NCBI GenBank assembly: GCA_037178855.1
Contig: JASJZC010000007.1
Coordinates: 8,928,001 to 8,992,000, forward strand
Origin: Oscheius sp. JU75
Lineage: Eukaryota > Nematoda > Chromadorea > Rhabditida > Rhabditidae
Length of the DNA stretch: 64,000 nucleotides
Direction: 5' to 3'
Below, piece by piece: positions 1-10,894 of this stretch. Every line of letters starts with the position of its first letter. The stretch's first letter is position 1. A model generated the notes under the pieces. The model worked only from the letters and a program-made list of their open reading frames with translations. It ran no database searches and was not told the DNA's origin. The position numbers and the translations under genes are program-made.

Positions 1-568
1 CTACGGCGGCTGGTTTAAACTGATCTCATGCCCCCATTTCCTTTTCGAAATTGGCATTTACGTCTCATTTTGGCTCGTGGTGCCTAAGAGCTACTGTTTT
101 TCAGTAAAATTGCTCTTTGGTTCAAAAACTAGCTGAATTTCAGTATATGGTTGGCTTCGTGATCGTCAACCAAATCTTCGCAGCTTTGATCAGTCATCGG
201 TGGTACAAAAACAAGTTTGCCAAGTATCCGACCGACCGAGCTGCCATTTTCCCTTATATTCTCTAAGAAATGATTTATTTTTATGTGAAATTGGTTCAGT
301 TCGAATGTCAGTTGAAAGCTTGAAGATTGAACAATAAATGATTTCTAATTTATGCTGGGTTTTTGTATAACTGGGAGAGGCGTTAGAGGATTTAGCTTTT
401 ATGTCTACACGCGCCATTGCACAAGCAGTCCTTTAACATGACCCCCAGAAAAGCCCCTAGAATCGATATCTTCATCCATATGCGACCACCCAACTTCTCT
501 TTTAGCTTCGTTTTGCATTGTATTGATACTTATGACCAATAACATCAGTTCCAGAGCATCTTGGGACA
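1..568. other. Upstream region, no gene recognised
   Basis: No convincing reading frame. A TTCCAG acceptor-like site lies about 15 nt before the AP-2 sigma start codon, so part of this stretch may be a 5' UTR intron or an outron. Nothing else can be supported. Confidence 0.5.
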
Positions 569-1561
569 ATGATCCGCTTTATCCTTATCCAAAACCGCGC
601 CGGAAAAACGCGGCTAGCCAAATGGTACATGCATTTCGATGACGATGAGAAACAGGTTGACCATTTGCATTGAATTTCTATTCTCTGATTGTTTTAGAAG
701 CTGATTGAGGAAGTTCACGCCTGTGTGACTGTCCGTGACGCCAAGCACACCAATTTTGTCGAGTTTCGCAACTTTAAGATCGTGTACAGAAGATATGCCG
801 GGCTCTACTTTTGCATCTGTGTGGATATCATGGACAACAACTTGTACTACCTGGAGGCTATTCACAACTTTGTCGAGGTTGGTCTTTCTCATTATATTTC
901 GAATTCTTTCCCAATGACTAACTGAAAATACAGTTTGAGAAAACATATCGTTGAGAGAACGACTGTTTTTTGATGAATAAACGATCCTTTACGTCGAACT
1001 TTAGTCAGACGAAGTGTGAAGACTCATATACTTTCCCCGTGGCATGAGATCGGTCTTCCTTTCAGGCAAGCAAAGACAATGATTTCACTGCGAGCAACTT
1101 TGGATTTCCAATAGGTTCTGCAGAGCTATAACAGGTGTATCCACGTTCTTGAGCACAAACACTTTGACTAGGAACTTTATCGAGAGTATGTATTAGAAAA
1201 TAGTTTTACAGTAACACTGAAAACAAATTAAGTTCCATTAGACTCGCTTATAAAGTACGACTAAATATGTTAGATGCTCTACATTACTTTTCAAACAAAC
1301 GTTCATAGCATTTCGTTATAAAATGTGAATGAGAGCCGACTGTTAGTCACTATCAACAAGTAAACTGCTTTATGGCAGTCTTTAATCGTATGTTTTCAGG
1401 TCCTGAACGAATACTTCCACAACGTCTGCGAGCTCGACCTGGTTTTCAATTTCTATAAAGTGTATTCAGTCGTCGATGAGATGTTTTTGGCCGGAGAAAT
1501 ACGAGAAACATCTCAGACGAAGGTGCTCAAACAGCTACTGATGCTCACGTCTCTTGAGTAA
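569..1561 (+). CDS. AP2S1: AP-2 complex sigma subunit (clathrin adaptor small chain)
   Basis: Three exons (569-655, 698-877, 1400-1561) join in phase 0 to a 142-residue protein, exactly the usual length of the AP-2 sigma chain. It starts [20 protein letters not shown] and continues with the longin-fold signature [19 protein letters not shown], ending in [11 protein letters not shown]. In the family this subunit sits in the core of the AP-2 heterotetramer at the plasma membrane and binds the acidic di-leucine motif of endocytic cargo. Introns are 42 and 522 nt with GT-AG borders. An acceptor-like TTCCAG lies just upstream of the ATG. AP-1 and AP-3 sigma chains are less likely, because the start and the di-leucine pocket region match the AP-2 type. 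Confidence 0.96.
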
Positions 1562-1725
1562 ACTCATCTACATTCTCCTATTCACTTTCACTTTTGCATA
1601 AGCTACCCCCTGGAGTTCCTGGTGAATTCAGCTCCTATTTTTTGTATAGCAGCGTACGCCATCTGCAGTGTTGTCATTCCCGTAGAGTTGGATGTGATAT
1701 ATTTATATGCAATAAATATCTAAGA

Positions 1726-2440
1726 CATGTCAAGAGACAGCGAAGCAAAAAAGATTTGCTCAGGAGAGCTCTTCAGAGAACATGAACGACCCTACTAAGC
1801 AGATTTCTGTGGCTAAGAAAATCTGCTTGTTGAAGTCCGACAGCGTGAGTAGCTATTATTCACCCAAAATACTCAAAATACACTTTATAAAGCTCTTAAG
1901 GACCGAATCATTGCGCTCGAAATGGAGTTAGCTCCTTTGAGCTAGCAGCCGCTCAGTCGTTTGTCTCGAGCTGTGGTTCAGAAGGCCATCGAGGGCTAGT
2001 ATGAGACATTCTCTTGTACGTCTGCGGTTGTCGAGGAGCTGGAGAATGATCACGGGAAGATGCTTGTCACCATCTTGGAGCTGAACAATGTGACCCGCGG
2101 CGCAGGATAACACCAATAATGCACAGTTCCCCTGCACCCTCTGTGAAGACAAAAAGCATCTTCAATTTGATGATGACTGCGAGACATTCAAATATATCAT
2201 GGACAGGCTTGCTAAGATGGAGGAGACGAACAAATGTACCAAATGTTCCAAATTGAGCAGGACCTGCCGCAAAGCACTTGTCAGACCAGTTGTTACCACT
2301 GACAAAACAGTAATGCCTACTACGACGGAACCATGAGAAAGCACTCCCGAGTTTTCTGTCCCATCCCGGAGATGACCCAGAATGACTTCGACACACTGAG
2401 ACAACCTAAGAACGTCATCAGAGAGAGGTACGAGCTGTAG
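1726..2440 (+). pseudogene. Disrupted coding-like region, unrecognised
   Basis: Three stretches read like protein but do not join cleanly. One frame from about 1840 to 2115 reads through KSDSDRIIALEMELAPLS and VVEELENDHGKMLVTILE with TAG/TAA codons inside it. A second frame (about 2119-2335) has paired cysteines (CTLC, CTKC). A third (about 2319-2440) runs to FDTLRQPKNVIRERYEL and a stop. Most interrupting stops are one C-to-T change from a Gln codon (CAG or CAA). It may be a decayed gene, or a gene whose short introns I cannot place. I do not recognise the family. Confidence 0.3.
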
Positions 2441-2950
2441 TCTCCTCAAGCATCCCTGGTTACCTTTTTGTGTAAGCTCTCTAATCCTAAATACATAGCA
2501 ATTTTAGAGTCGGCTTTTAATGCTTCTCGTTTCTAATGGTTTTTTTATTGATGGATAGTTGCTGCCTTCTCTAAGGATCCTTTTGGTGAAAGGTTTTCTC
2601 CACTGAACTTGCCGTTTGCGGCGAAATAAATTGCTTGTAAATCCTGCGAAAATCTGTATGTAAATATATGAAAGGGGGAGGAGGGAAACTGTTCCTGAGG
2701 CGCATGGTATTGATTTGTAGAAGCCAATATCAGGTTAAGAATCAGTTGCTCAATTCTCTTTGATTACCATGGAACTATCTTCTATATCTAGGTGATTAGT
2801 CTTCTGCTCCAGTGCAGCGCCATTAAAAGAGATGGTCCCGATGTTTAAACGTCTTTCCCATTGTCTGTAGGACACGTCCGCTCTCCTGTGTGATCGAATC
2901 TGTTCGTTTTCATAAGTTTTTTCTGGCCACACTGTCGTAGGAAGGGTCGT

Positions 2951-3640
2951 ATGAGATGTCTCTGTCGCATTCAAAGCTGCTTATTACATTTTTCATGCAA
3001 GAATATACATCTGTCAGAAGACCTTTCAGCAATGGTTGAATCTGAATCCGAGGTCGAAGTCCTCGTTGTGGAAGAGAATGAAAAGGTTGCTGCAGAGGCT
3101 GTTGGCGCTGGTTCCCGAGCTCTCCACTGTCAAGATTGAATCGTCGCTGCTCCGCGTTCCTTCAGAAGAGAAGTTAGTACCACCACAGGTCGTTCCACAT
3201 CACGACAAGCGGATGTCCTGCTTGCTGATCTGCTTGCTTCGGTAGGTCTTTTCGACTTAGGTAAATGTGAAGAATGTCGAAGTTCGAAGTTAAAGCTGGT
3301 TAAGACAGGAACGGAACACAGCAAATCCAGAACTGCTCAAGAGAAGGCCAAGGAGCGTGTAAGCAGCAAAAATGGTGCTACCACTTTAAAGTGGCTCACC
3401 AATACTACCGATCCCGCGATGGAACCTAAGGGACACATACAAGGATATGCTCTTCGCAGCCTCCCTTTCAGATCCGAAAAAATTGACACGGAACGAATGA
3501 ATGGTGCCTGGTGCATGATCAATGACGACCCTATCTTTCTCATTTTCCACAATGTGGGGGTTTATTTTCATATTCACAGCAGAGCCGAGTGGAGCAAACT
3601 ATACAGTGAACAAATCAAAAGTAGCCAAAACCTCAATTGA
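2951..3640 (+). pseudogene. Long open frame with one internal TGA, unrecognised
   Basis: One frame runs from 2951 to a TGA at 3640 with a single internal TGA near 3137. Before it the protein is acidic (ESESEVEVLVVEENEK). After it comes a CEEC pair followed by about 95 residues including MNGAWCMINDDPIFLIFHN. The TGA could lie in a short intron, since TTCAG acceptor-like triplets follow it, or it could be a real nonsense change. No family recognised, so this may be a gene with one more intron or a pseudogene. Confidence 0.3.
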
Positions 3641-4813
3641 CAAGAGCTCGTTGACGTATTTCGGAAATTAGTAATTTTTTGGCTTTTTCGCTTGGTGCAA
3701 GACGATTTACAGATTAACCATAACCTTTCGATGCAGGCAAAATTGAGCAAAAGAAAAATACTCTGGACACTCGCTTTAAGTTATTATTCTTGCGATACTC
3801 TAACGCTTCGATATACTTGCTTCTCATACTCTAAATACACAAATCTCCAATACAGAAGCACGCAGTTTAAAGTAGAGAAAGGCTCGTGTGGACTAGCTTT
3901 GACCAGGCCAGCTTTTCGATACCTGCTCTTTTTTATGAACAGCACCCTCAGTGGATTGGTTGTTTTTTTAAAGCAGACCTGCTCCCTTTTACATTTGGCT
4001 TGTAAAGCTGACAATGAACAAACTGTATAGCACGTAGAGATAGAAAGAGTGAGAATAGTCAGACTTACAAATCATTTGACATTGTCTCTTTGTATTGTCA
4101 TTGCATGCGGGTCTGACTCATTGTCACGGCTGAGCGAGTATCTACAGTGGCCATTGGCCCGTGGGTCCGAAACCACATTGAAACCGGTAAGTGAGCCGAT
4201 TATGCACTGGGCGCCCATGTCGAGACTCGTCCTTTAGCTGAGTTTTGTTGTCATTGCCTCCGCCCCCTCTCCCTGAATACCGTTCATGTACGAGGCACAA
4301 CTGATGATGCCCAGCGAATTATGCGGCGATCAATGGACGATCCGGCTCTCTCCAACCGCCAACATTGCCGGAAGCTAGGCACCATTATCACTTTCGGGCT
4401 TGACCTATTCTCTATCCTCGTTCATCACAAATGTTTTCGGTTTCAGAGATGGTCTCCCCTCGAGCTTTGACAGCGATATCCTTCTGTCTACGTCTATTCA
4501 TTCTGGTCTGTTCCTTAAGTAGAACATAGTTCCTGATAGTTCGATGTTAATGTTAACGATGGTAGCATGAACAGATTGACAGAATATGTTGACCCTCAAC
4601 ACAAAGACCTGCATTTTGTCTCTGCCAATCTGCCAGCATAGTCTGTTAATAGCTTGAACATTTTGACAGATTAGCATAGAACATTCTCATTTTTTATATC
4701 AGTCTATAATATCTATGTTCACATCACCTGCATTCATATTGCTAGCTTATACTACATAGTTTGCTATCTATCCACTGCCAAGATCAAACATGTCACTTTA
4801 GGTCTGTGACATT
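3641..4813. other. Intergenic, no gene supported
   Basis: Chance open frames only, with no splice-consistent series. An unassigned ATG frame near 4321 could be an upstream exon of the membrane protein that follows, but I could not connect it in phase. Confidence 0.4.
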
Positions 4814-6077
4814 ATGCAAAGTTTCCAGGTTCTGTCTGTGACATCTATGATTCTCATCCTGACAGCTCCTGGTGCCTGTTTCTCTCGCTACCTCAACGGT
4901 CAACCGATCAGCAGGGAAATCTGTCCTGGACAGAACTCCATCTTCCCCATGAATGCGGACAGATGGAGCAACGCCCTGCATTTCCAAGGCCGTGGACAAA
5001 AGTAGGAACCGTTTTTGTAGCAATACATGTCTTTCAGTATTTACGGACAAGTGGCTCTCATCGTCGTCTCTCTAGTCTTCGCTCTGATTACTGTTGGCGC
5101 CAGCTGTGTGCACCTTGCTGCTGGGAGGAGTATTACTTACGCAGTAGGTGGCCCGAGATACTCTCTTTGTTCACCTAAAAGCTTTGACGACAAACCTGTT
5201 TACAAACAGAAAGTACTCGCTACTCGATCAACACTTTTTGTATTTCCATACTTTTTTGATGCTCTCAATCCCGTGCCGCGGCGCGCGTAATACCTGCCTA
5301 TAAACAACTACACTATTCCGGGCGACGCGACCGGAAACAGGTTACCTCACCACAAAAACGGGATCGAATGACGTAATGGCGAAATTCAGCAACTCTTTGC
5401 CGCCGGCCTGTCACTGGTAGCCTTTTTGGTCTGTGGAGGTGTAGAGACGTGGTATGCAACAGGATTTGATCACATGGCCTTCTTCATACAGGTAGCAGGA
5501 AGGAAAACAAATAAAGGTTGCATCTAGGCGATTGGAAATGGAGTGTTTTCGGGCTGTGCCGGCTTGCCAGGATGTCAGATTCAGTTTGTGGTCAAAGGAT
5601 GGGCCGTGGCAGCGGTATGTTTCTTATTAGAGCGGCTCCCAAACTTAAGTCACATGATAGTCCCTCAAAAGATAGAAAACGTTCCGGATATATATAGAGG
5701 ATTAAGCGGCAGTACAAGTTCTTTAATTTTTTTGATTGTTAAATTGTTGATGTCACTTCTGTTCTGTTCCATGCCAAACCTGATTTTCAATAAGGTTTCA
5801 ACGTGTAACCATAGCATTGCTGACTTAGCTTCGTTATGAGACCAACACGTAGAAAAACTTCAGTTTTTAAATCATATACAAAGTTGTACTGTAATGCATG
5901 GAATTTCCAGGCCTTCTACTTCCTCAGTGCAGTACTCTATATTGGTGACATGATTCTGGTCTTCGCCAACCAGGACAAGTAAGTCCACGGGCACATGACT
6001 GCACTCCCTTGTACTGTTAACCCCTGTCTATGTTCAGATACCATTCGGATAACTATCCCGTCCCCCAACGCTACTAA
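4814..6077 (+). CDS. Four-pass membrane protein, MARVEL/claudin-like topology
   Basis: Six exons (4814-5001, 5038-5143, 5390-5491, 5528-5614, 5911-5978, 6038-6077) join with consistent phases to 196 residues. Hydrophobic segments lie at about residues 6-23, 66-90, 99-117 and 160-183. Between the first and second is a loop with a Cys (REICPGQN); between the third and fourth is a Cys-containing loop (GCAGLPGCQ). The tail is short and polar with tyrosines (YHSDNYPVPQRY). Length, four helices and short ends resemble small tetraspan families such as MARVEL or claudin-like proteins, but I see no diagnostic motif. The first ATG is uncertain: TTCCAG occurs 10 nt after it, so the true first exon may lie upstream, which would make the first helix start at VLSVTSMILIL. 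Confidence 0.75.
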
Positions 6078-6457
6078 CCAAGGTATTCCATCAATTTGTT
6101 TCAATTCGAAGCATCTTTCAGAAGATACCCAAATGTGACTCTACGTGGTGGTCGCATACTTCGTCGCTCTTTCTGATCTGTTCTGCATTCTGAAACGATG
6201 TATCTCCATGCTTCGAATAGATAGAAATGTATACTGCCATATTGGTGTCTATTATTATATATCTATTGTTTTTCAGTCGAATAAAGCCTCTTCAAATCGA
6301 TTTTTATCGATATGATTATGTTAGCAGTCCCCTGAATCTCCGAGTTAATTTCGCTTTCCATTGTTCAGGGAACACCAGTAGACCACCCATTTTACGACCA
6401 TTTATTTCGTTTTACAATCAAATTTACAACTTTGTGTAAAGACGCTTTAATTTCAGC
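6078..6457. other. Intergenic spacer
   Basis: No supported gene. It ends in an acceptor-like TTTCAG at 6451-6456, one base before the ATG of the Cdc25-type gene, consistent with an outron or 5' UTR intron. Confidence 0.5.
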
Positions 6458-7632
6458 ATGCAGACGCATTTTGAAATTAAAGAATGCCGCCTAGAAGATA
6501 ATGACCTCGAAGAAATAAAGGTAACTATTGTTTTTTGTTGTGTTTAGGTCGGTTTTCAGACTTACTCATTACCAATTGAAGCACATCGCAAGACTAAGTC
6601 AATCGCCTATGCACCCATATCTTCAAGGACTCTTTCTGCACTTCTCTTCAGTGAAGGGGTTGATGGTTTTCTCGAAAAGTTTATTCTCGTGGACTGCCGC
6701 TATCCCTATGAGTACAGTGGAGGACATATTGAAGTAAGTCATGTCCAACATCTGGTTTGTACGATATAGTTGTCCGTTTGTTTCCAAAAAAAAGTCTGCC
6801 TCAATAACTTTCCTTTGAGTATGATTTGTGGGAATACAGTCTACTTTAGGGTGCCATCAACTTATTTGATACCGCAGACCTGGCCAACGTGTTTTTCCCT
6901 TATGTTGGTAGTACTGAAAAGAAAATTCCGATCTTCTACTGCGAATACTCCCAGTGCAGAGGCCCGAATATGTAAGTTTTTAAATCAAGCTAGTATTCTA
7001 TTATTCATTTACCGAAGTTATTTTGTGTTGCTGAGCTGGGAATTGGTCTTCCCGGGCCAGTTTTGTAGCGGGGTCAGATCAAAAAGAGGGCTCAAAGCCT
7101 GGAACTGTGATAGTCAAACTGAGTTCTTTTTGATTGATTTCCAAGAATATCAAACAACGACTGTTTACAGGGCTGATGCACTCAGAGCTCTTGACCGTAC
7201 TTTCAATGCCAAAAGCTACCCCAAGTTGACATACAGCGAGATTTATGTTCTGGACTGCGGCTACAGAAACTTTTTCAATCAAGGTATATACCTCCATCAT
7301 TGCCAGCCTCAAAACTATATTGAAATGGACGATATTAACTACAAATCAAAGTTAAAAAACATGAACTGGCACAAGAAGAGCAGGAGACAGCGATCTGGCA
7401 AGTTTTTCGGCATATTTGTTCACCAAAACATTCCAGTGACCATCAGAGTAAGTCGTTTCTATCAAGAGCGAGTAGAGTCAACTGTCGAAGCCTGCAAGCT
7501 CAACTTCTCCAGTGGTAAGATGGACAGAAACTGTAGACAAAATCATTTTCAGATAGCTCATTTTCGGATGATAGCATGCACACACCGGTGCCACATCGTC
7601 CCGGAACCCCAAAAAGTCGTAGATCGGTTTGA
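6458..7632 (+). CDS. Cdc25-type dual-specificity phosphatase
   Basis: Five exons (6458-6520, 6560-6733, 6850-6971, 7171-7514, 7553-7632) give about 260 residues. The catalytic rhodanese fold is clear: [22 protein letters not shown], then the C-x5-R loop YCEYSQCRGPNM, then SYPKLTYSEIYVLDCGYRNFF. Family members activate cyclin-dependent kinases by dephosphorylating Thr14/Tyr15 at the G2/M transition. The residue before the catalytic Cys is Tyr instead of the near-invariant His, while Cys and Arg of the P-loop are kept. The N-terminal regulatory part is very short; upstream exons may be missing, although the ATG follows TTTCAG directly, which suits trans-splicing. The tail is basic and Ser/Pro-rich (PGTPKSRRSV). 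Intron 1 is only 39 nt. Confidence 0.88.
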
Positions 7633-8235
7633 AGTTTCTTTCTTTTTTTTGCTTCCTATGTTTTTTTTTTTGCAGAATAATGAACTTTTATGCTTTTCAT
7701 ACAATTTTTGTTGCCATTCCTGTTTGGGTTCAAGTCTTTGCAATTTTTGGGTGTTTGTAGGTTCACAATAGCGATTATGACGAGTAGACTTCTAGCTTAT
7801 CCTTGATGGCTGTTTTTGACGTGTTCATGGTTCATAGCGCCTCACCGGAAAGAAATACCTTGAACCAATATAAGGCGGAGAAGAAAAGCTTGAAGATGCT
7901 AAGATCTAGGGGATCTCTGTCATTCTATTTGACATTTCAACCTTTTAATCCTCTTCACCATATCCCTAATGACCTCATTAAGACTAATTGCGCACCTTTT
8001 TACCCTTAAGTCGATAGGAAACCAAATGGCTGAGAAGTATTACAGAGTGCACTTCAGTCTAGTACACAGTCAGTGATGAGATAGAGCTCGAGAGAAGCAG
8101 GAGAGCATGTGTCGAAAGTGTCTGTTCGAGTTCTCTCTTCATTTCCGCTGGGAACCAATGCTCGAGACTTGTTTTAACCCGAACATGTTGTTTCGATATC
8201 CGTTGCGAGATTAATATTTCTTACTACTGCTTAGA
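7633..8235. other. Spacer between Cdc25-type gene and transposase relic
   Basis: T-rich run after the Cdc25 stop. The part from about 8090 carries a short Cys-rich frame (CRKCLFEF) that could be the worn 5' part of the transposase relic. No independent gene seen. Confidence 0.4.
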
Positions 8236-8807
8236 ATGCACATAGCATCTAAGCTGCAGCAGTTACACAAAAATACTGCCAACCTTGTAACCAGAACTGA
8301 TCTTTCAGGTGGAGAAGGCAAAATAGTCGAGCTGGACGAGCTGAAGATCTTCCGATCAAGCGATTATCATGGAAGACAGCCGAAATGCTCTCAAGTCGTC
8401 TTTACGGCTGTGGAACGAGACTCAGCGAACATGAGCCTGTAGAGCAACGTGATGTTTAAAGCTTGGTCCATTTAATGCGGAAATTCGTAACGCCAGGTAA
8501 ACAGTTTTTCTAGCTTCAACTTTTGCTTCACATTCCAGGCACTCTTGTCGTTTCCGACTACGGCGGTACCTACATTTTAGGACAGAAACTTCTAGAAGAT
8601 AACATCAAAGTCTTGGATGCGGCAGACCGAGCAACTGAGAATGGCGGCTCCTATGGCGGAATTCGCAAGAAGTTGAAGAACTTGTATGGAATCGGTCAAG
8701 CATCCTACACCTCTCCTCTCTGTTTCCGGATGTGGCACAAGGAGAAGTTCATAATGAACAATGTTCTGCTAGAAGTAGCAAAAGAATATTCAGTGGGAGA
8801 AGAATAA
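8236..8807 (+). pseudogene. Decayed Merlin/ISXO2-like (IS1595-type) transposase
   Basis: Two frames about 80 nt apart resemble successive halves of an ISXO2-like DDE domain. The first contains KIVELDELKIFRSSDYHGR and VVFTAVERDSANM, the place of the usual VE-D-E...RKY...VFG...RE block with the first Asp. The second contains PGTLVVSDYGGTY, the place of the PGT-x-x-x-SD block with the second Asp, then GGIRKKLKNL where the N-x-IE-x-W-x-x-LK helix is expected; the catalytic Glu is not visible there. Stops and a shift separate the halves, so it is probably inactive. Assignment rests on motif order, not a database hit. Confidence 0.5.
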
Positions 8808-9037
8808 AGTTTTTGTTGAGTTTCTACGAGTGTTTGCAAAAGATATAAAAGTTAGGACGGCGTCTATTCACAAAAAGCCCAAGTTTTTGACTTCGTTAGA
8901 ATCCTAACAGGAACTAGGAAATCATTTTCCCCTCTCATCCAGCTGCTCTGTGTCTCTAACATTCTCGTGAATCCGAAAATTCGTCTGTATTTTTCAAACA
9001 TGGGTTTTTTTTTGTAGGTTTCAAAGAAAGGTGAAGA

Positions 9038-9610
9038 ATGAGCGCGAACTTAACAAGAAGAAAATACATAACCGGATCTCTAGGCGGATCGAATCTCTCC
9101 CACAGGAACTTTTCAAAACAAAATTCCACTGCCCCAAGCCGATTCGGTGGAAGCTCCAACAAGTCTCACTACAGAGGTAGGCTTTTATCATTGTTTTTTT
9201 AACAAAGTTATTAGGAGTAAGTCGCAACCAGTCACATCCCAATCAGCCACTTTCTACCAGACGAGCCGAAAACCGTACGTGAAACTCTATCCCTAGTCTT
9301 ATATCCGAAAGATCCGCATAATTTCAAGGTGGTCGTCGATCAGGTATTTTTTGTATATTTTGCGTCCAAACAAGAGATTCAGAGCGGCTACAACGTGCTC
9401 GTCTCTCCCCTACTCTTTTCCAAAACATAGACTCTCACCTGCATCAAAGTCGCAGTGACCGGAGCACTTCCGGATTACAAAGAGGACAAATGTGACCTGG
9501 CAGCTGGACGAACTTTCATGGGCTCAGTCATAAAGGTTTCCAGTGATGTTGGATGGAGCAAAAATCGACTGCTGCAATATCCGAAAGGCTCTAATCGATA
9601 TATATTATAA
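9038..9610 (+). CDS. Unrecognised 133-residue protein
   Basis: Three exons (9038-9176, 9261-9343, 9431-9610) join in consistent phases to 133 residues. The first third is basic, Ser/Gly/Asn-rich and probably disordered (GSLGGSNLSHRNFSKQNS). The rest looks globular, with alternating hydrophobics (TVRETLSLVLYPKDPHNFKV, TLTCIKVAVTGALPDYKEDK). No signal peptide or membrane segment. The ATG lies about 20 nt after a T-rich TTTGTAG acceptor-like site. I do not recognise the family, and the exon 2 acceptor has alternatives a few bases upstream. Confidence 0.55.
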
Positions 9611-10894
9611 GTGCATGTCATATTGTTTCACTACCACTACGTTTTATTTTACCATGTAAATTTGATGTTATGCCATTATCAGCGGCCATTAAAGGATCCG
9701 ACGACGGAGTAGAGATCAGAAACACTGAGAAAAGTAGTTATGGATCAATGTGGGATCTATCAAATCGTCTGTGTCAAGCGTCCAGGTAGTAGTTCTTGTT
9801 ATGAGCCCTTATATTGTTTTGTATAGTTTACCGACTGAGTCCGTCCTGACTCGCATTAGAACTGTTCTAGCTGACAAGGGAAAGTTTTTTGTTGCCCCCA
9901 GTTATGCTCATGAGACCGGTGTCATTCCAAAAGCCATTAAAAATAATGGTGTTTCTCAGATTTTTAGCTGCTGAATGCTGTCTGCTGTCCTCTTGGGTGT
10001 TTTCCGTTTCCAGATTTTGAGTTGAATTGGCACCCGATATTCAGCTTCTTTCAGCGCAAGTGACCAATTGGTGCAGAACCTATATATGCCCACCGCATGA
10101 ATATAAGTGCAAATTTAGTTCAAAATCTGTAAACGGGAAACGCCACGCCTTTGATTTTTGTTCTATTTAAGTACAGTCTGTCGTAGTTTCCAAAAATTGA
10201 TGTCTTGGTTGGACGGATCCAAAGAGTAAACGAGCTATATTGAGAAACAACACCTGACCGTTTATGAACTTCACAGTTTGAACGTTTACATGCATCATTC
10301 TTTCATTATAATTCTTTCAAAGAATCTATCTAAGAACATCTTCTATCCAGCAGCAAGTTTCGTTCTTTTACCTATTTGAATGACTCTCGCTAGGGTCAGC
10401 TGCTACAAGCGTGCGGCACCAGGCAAATAAGTGCGCGCACAAGCTCAATCTGTTTATTTTCGGACGTACTTTGGCATCTAATTCTGAGTAAAATGAGCCG
10501 CCGAATCGTGTATAATTCTAATTTTGGTTCTTCTGTTTGCTTCATTCTTTGCCACAAAACTTGTTCATAAGCGGCAAACAAAGAAGTCATAAGAAAATTT
10601 TTTGCATTTGATTCATTCTTTCCCATTCTCTACCCTTATATGCAATGCAAAAAATTCTCATTTTCTTTCAATTTCTAAATCTTTTCTAGCAGAAAAATAG
10701 CATCTGAAAATTTTACTTACCATTTCACTGACATGCCTTGTACACTTGAATCCTAAGGAAACATTTCGCATTTCTGCCTGTCTGTCCTCTCTACAATTTA
10801 AATAGACTGTTTTAAGGTTTTCATCAAGCTGGAAGTAGAACCAGTCAAATTTAACCGCTCCGCAAGACCTTGTGCAGAGGGTTAAACTTCCAAA
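9611..10894. other. Intergenic, AT-rich
   Basis: One short frame at about 9800-9974 (RIRTVLADKGKFFVAPSYAH) is protein-like but has no start or splice partners I can defend. The remainder appears non-coding. The ARID4 promoter probably lies in the last few hundred bases, but I see no clear TATA box. Confidence 0.35.

Noticed and set aside
3692-4030. 112-codon plus-strand frame
   Set aside because: No splice context, motif or typical codon use; likely chance.
6770-7771. 333-codon continuous plus-strand frame
   Set aside because: It reads through introns of the Cdc25-type gene. Only the part matching the rhodanese fold is coding and it is split by GT-AG borders.
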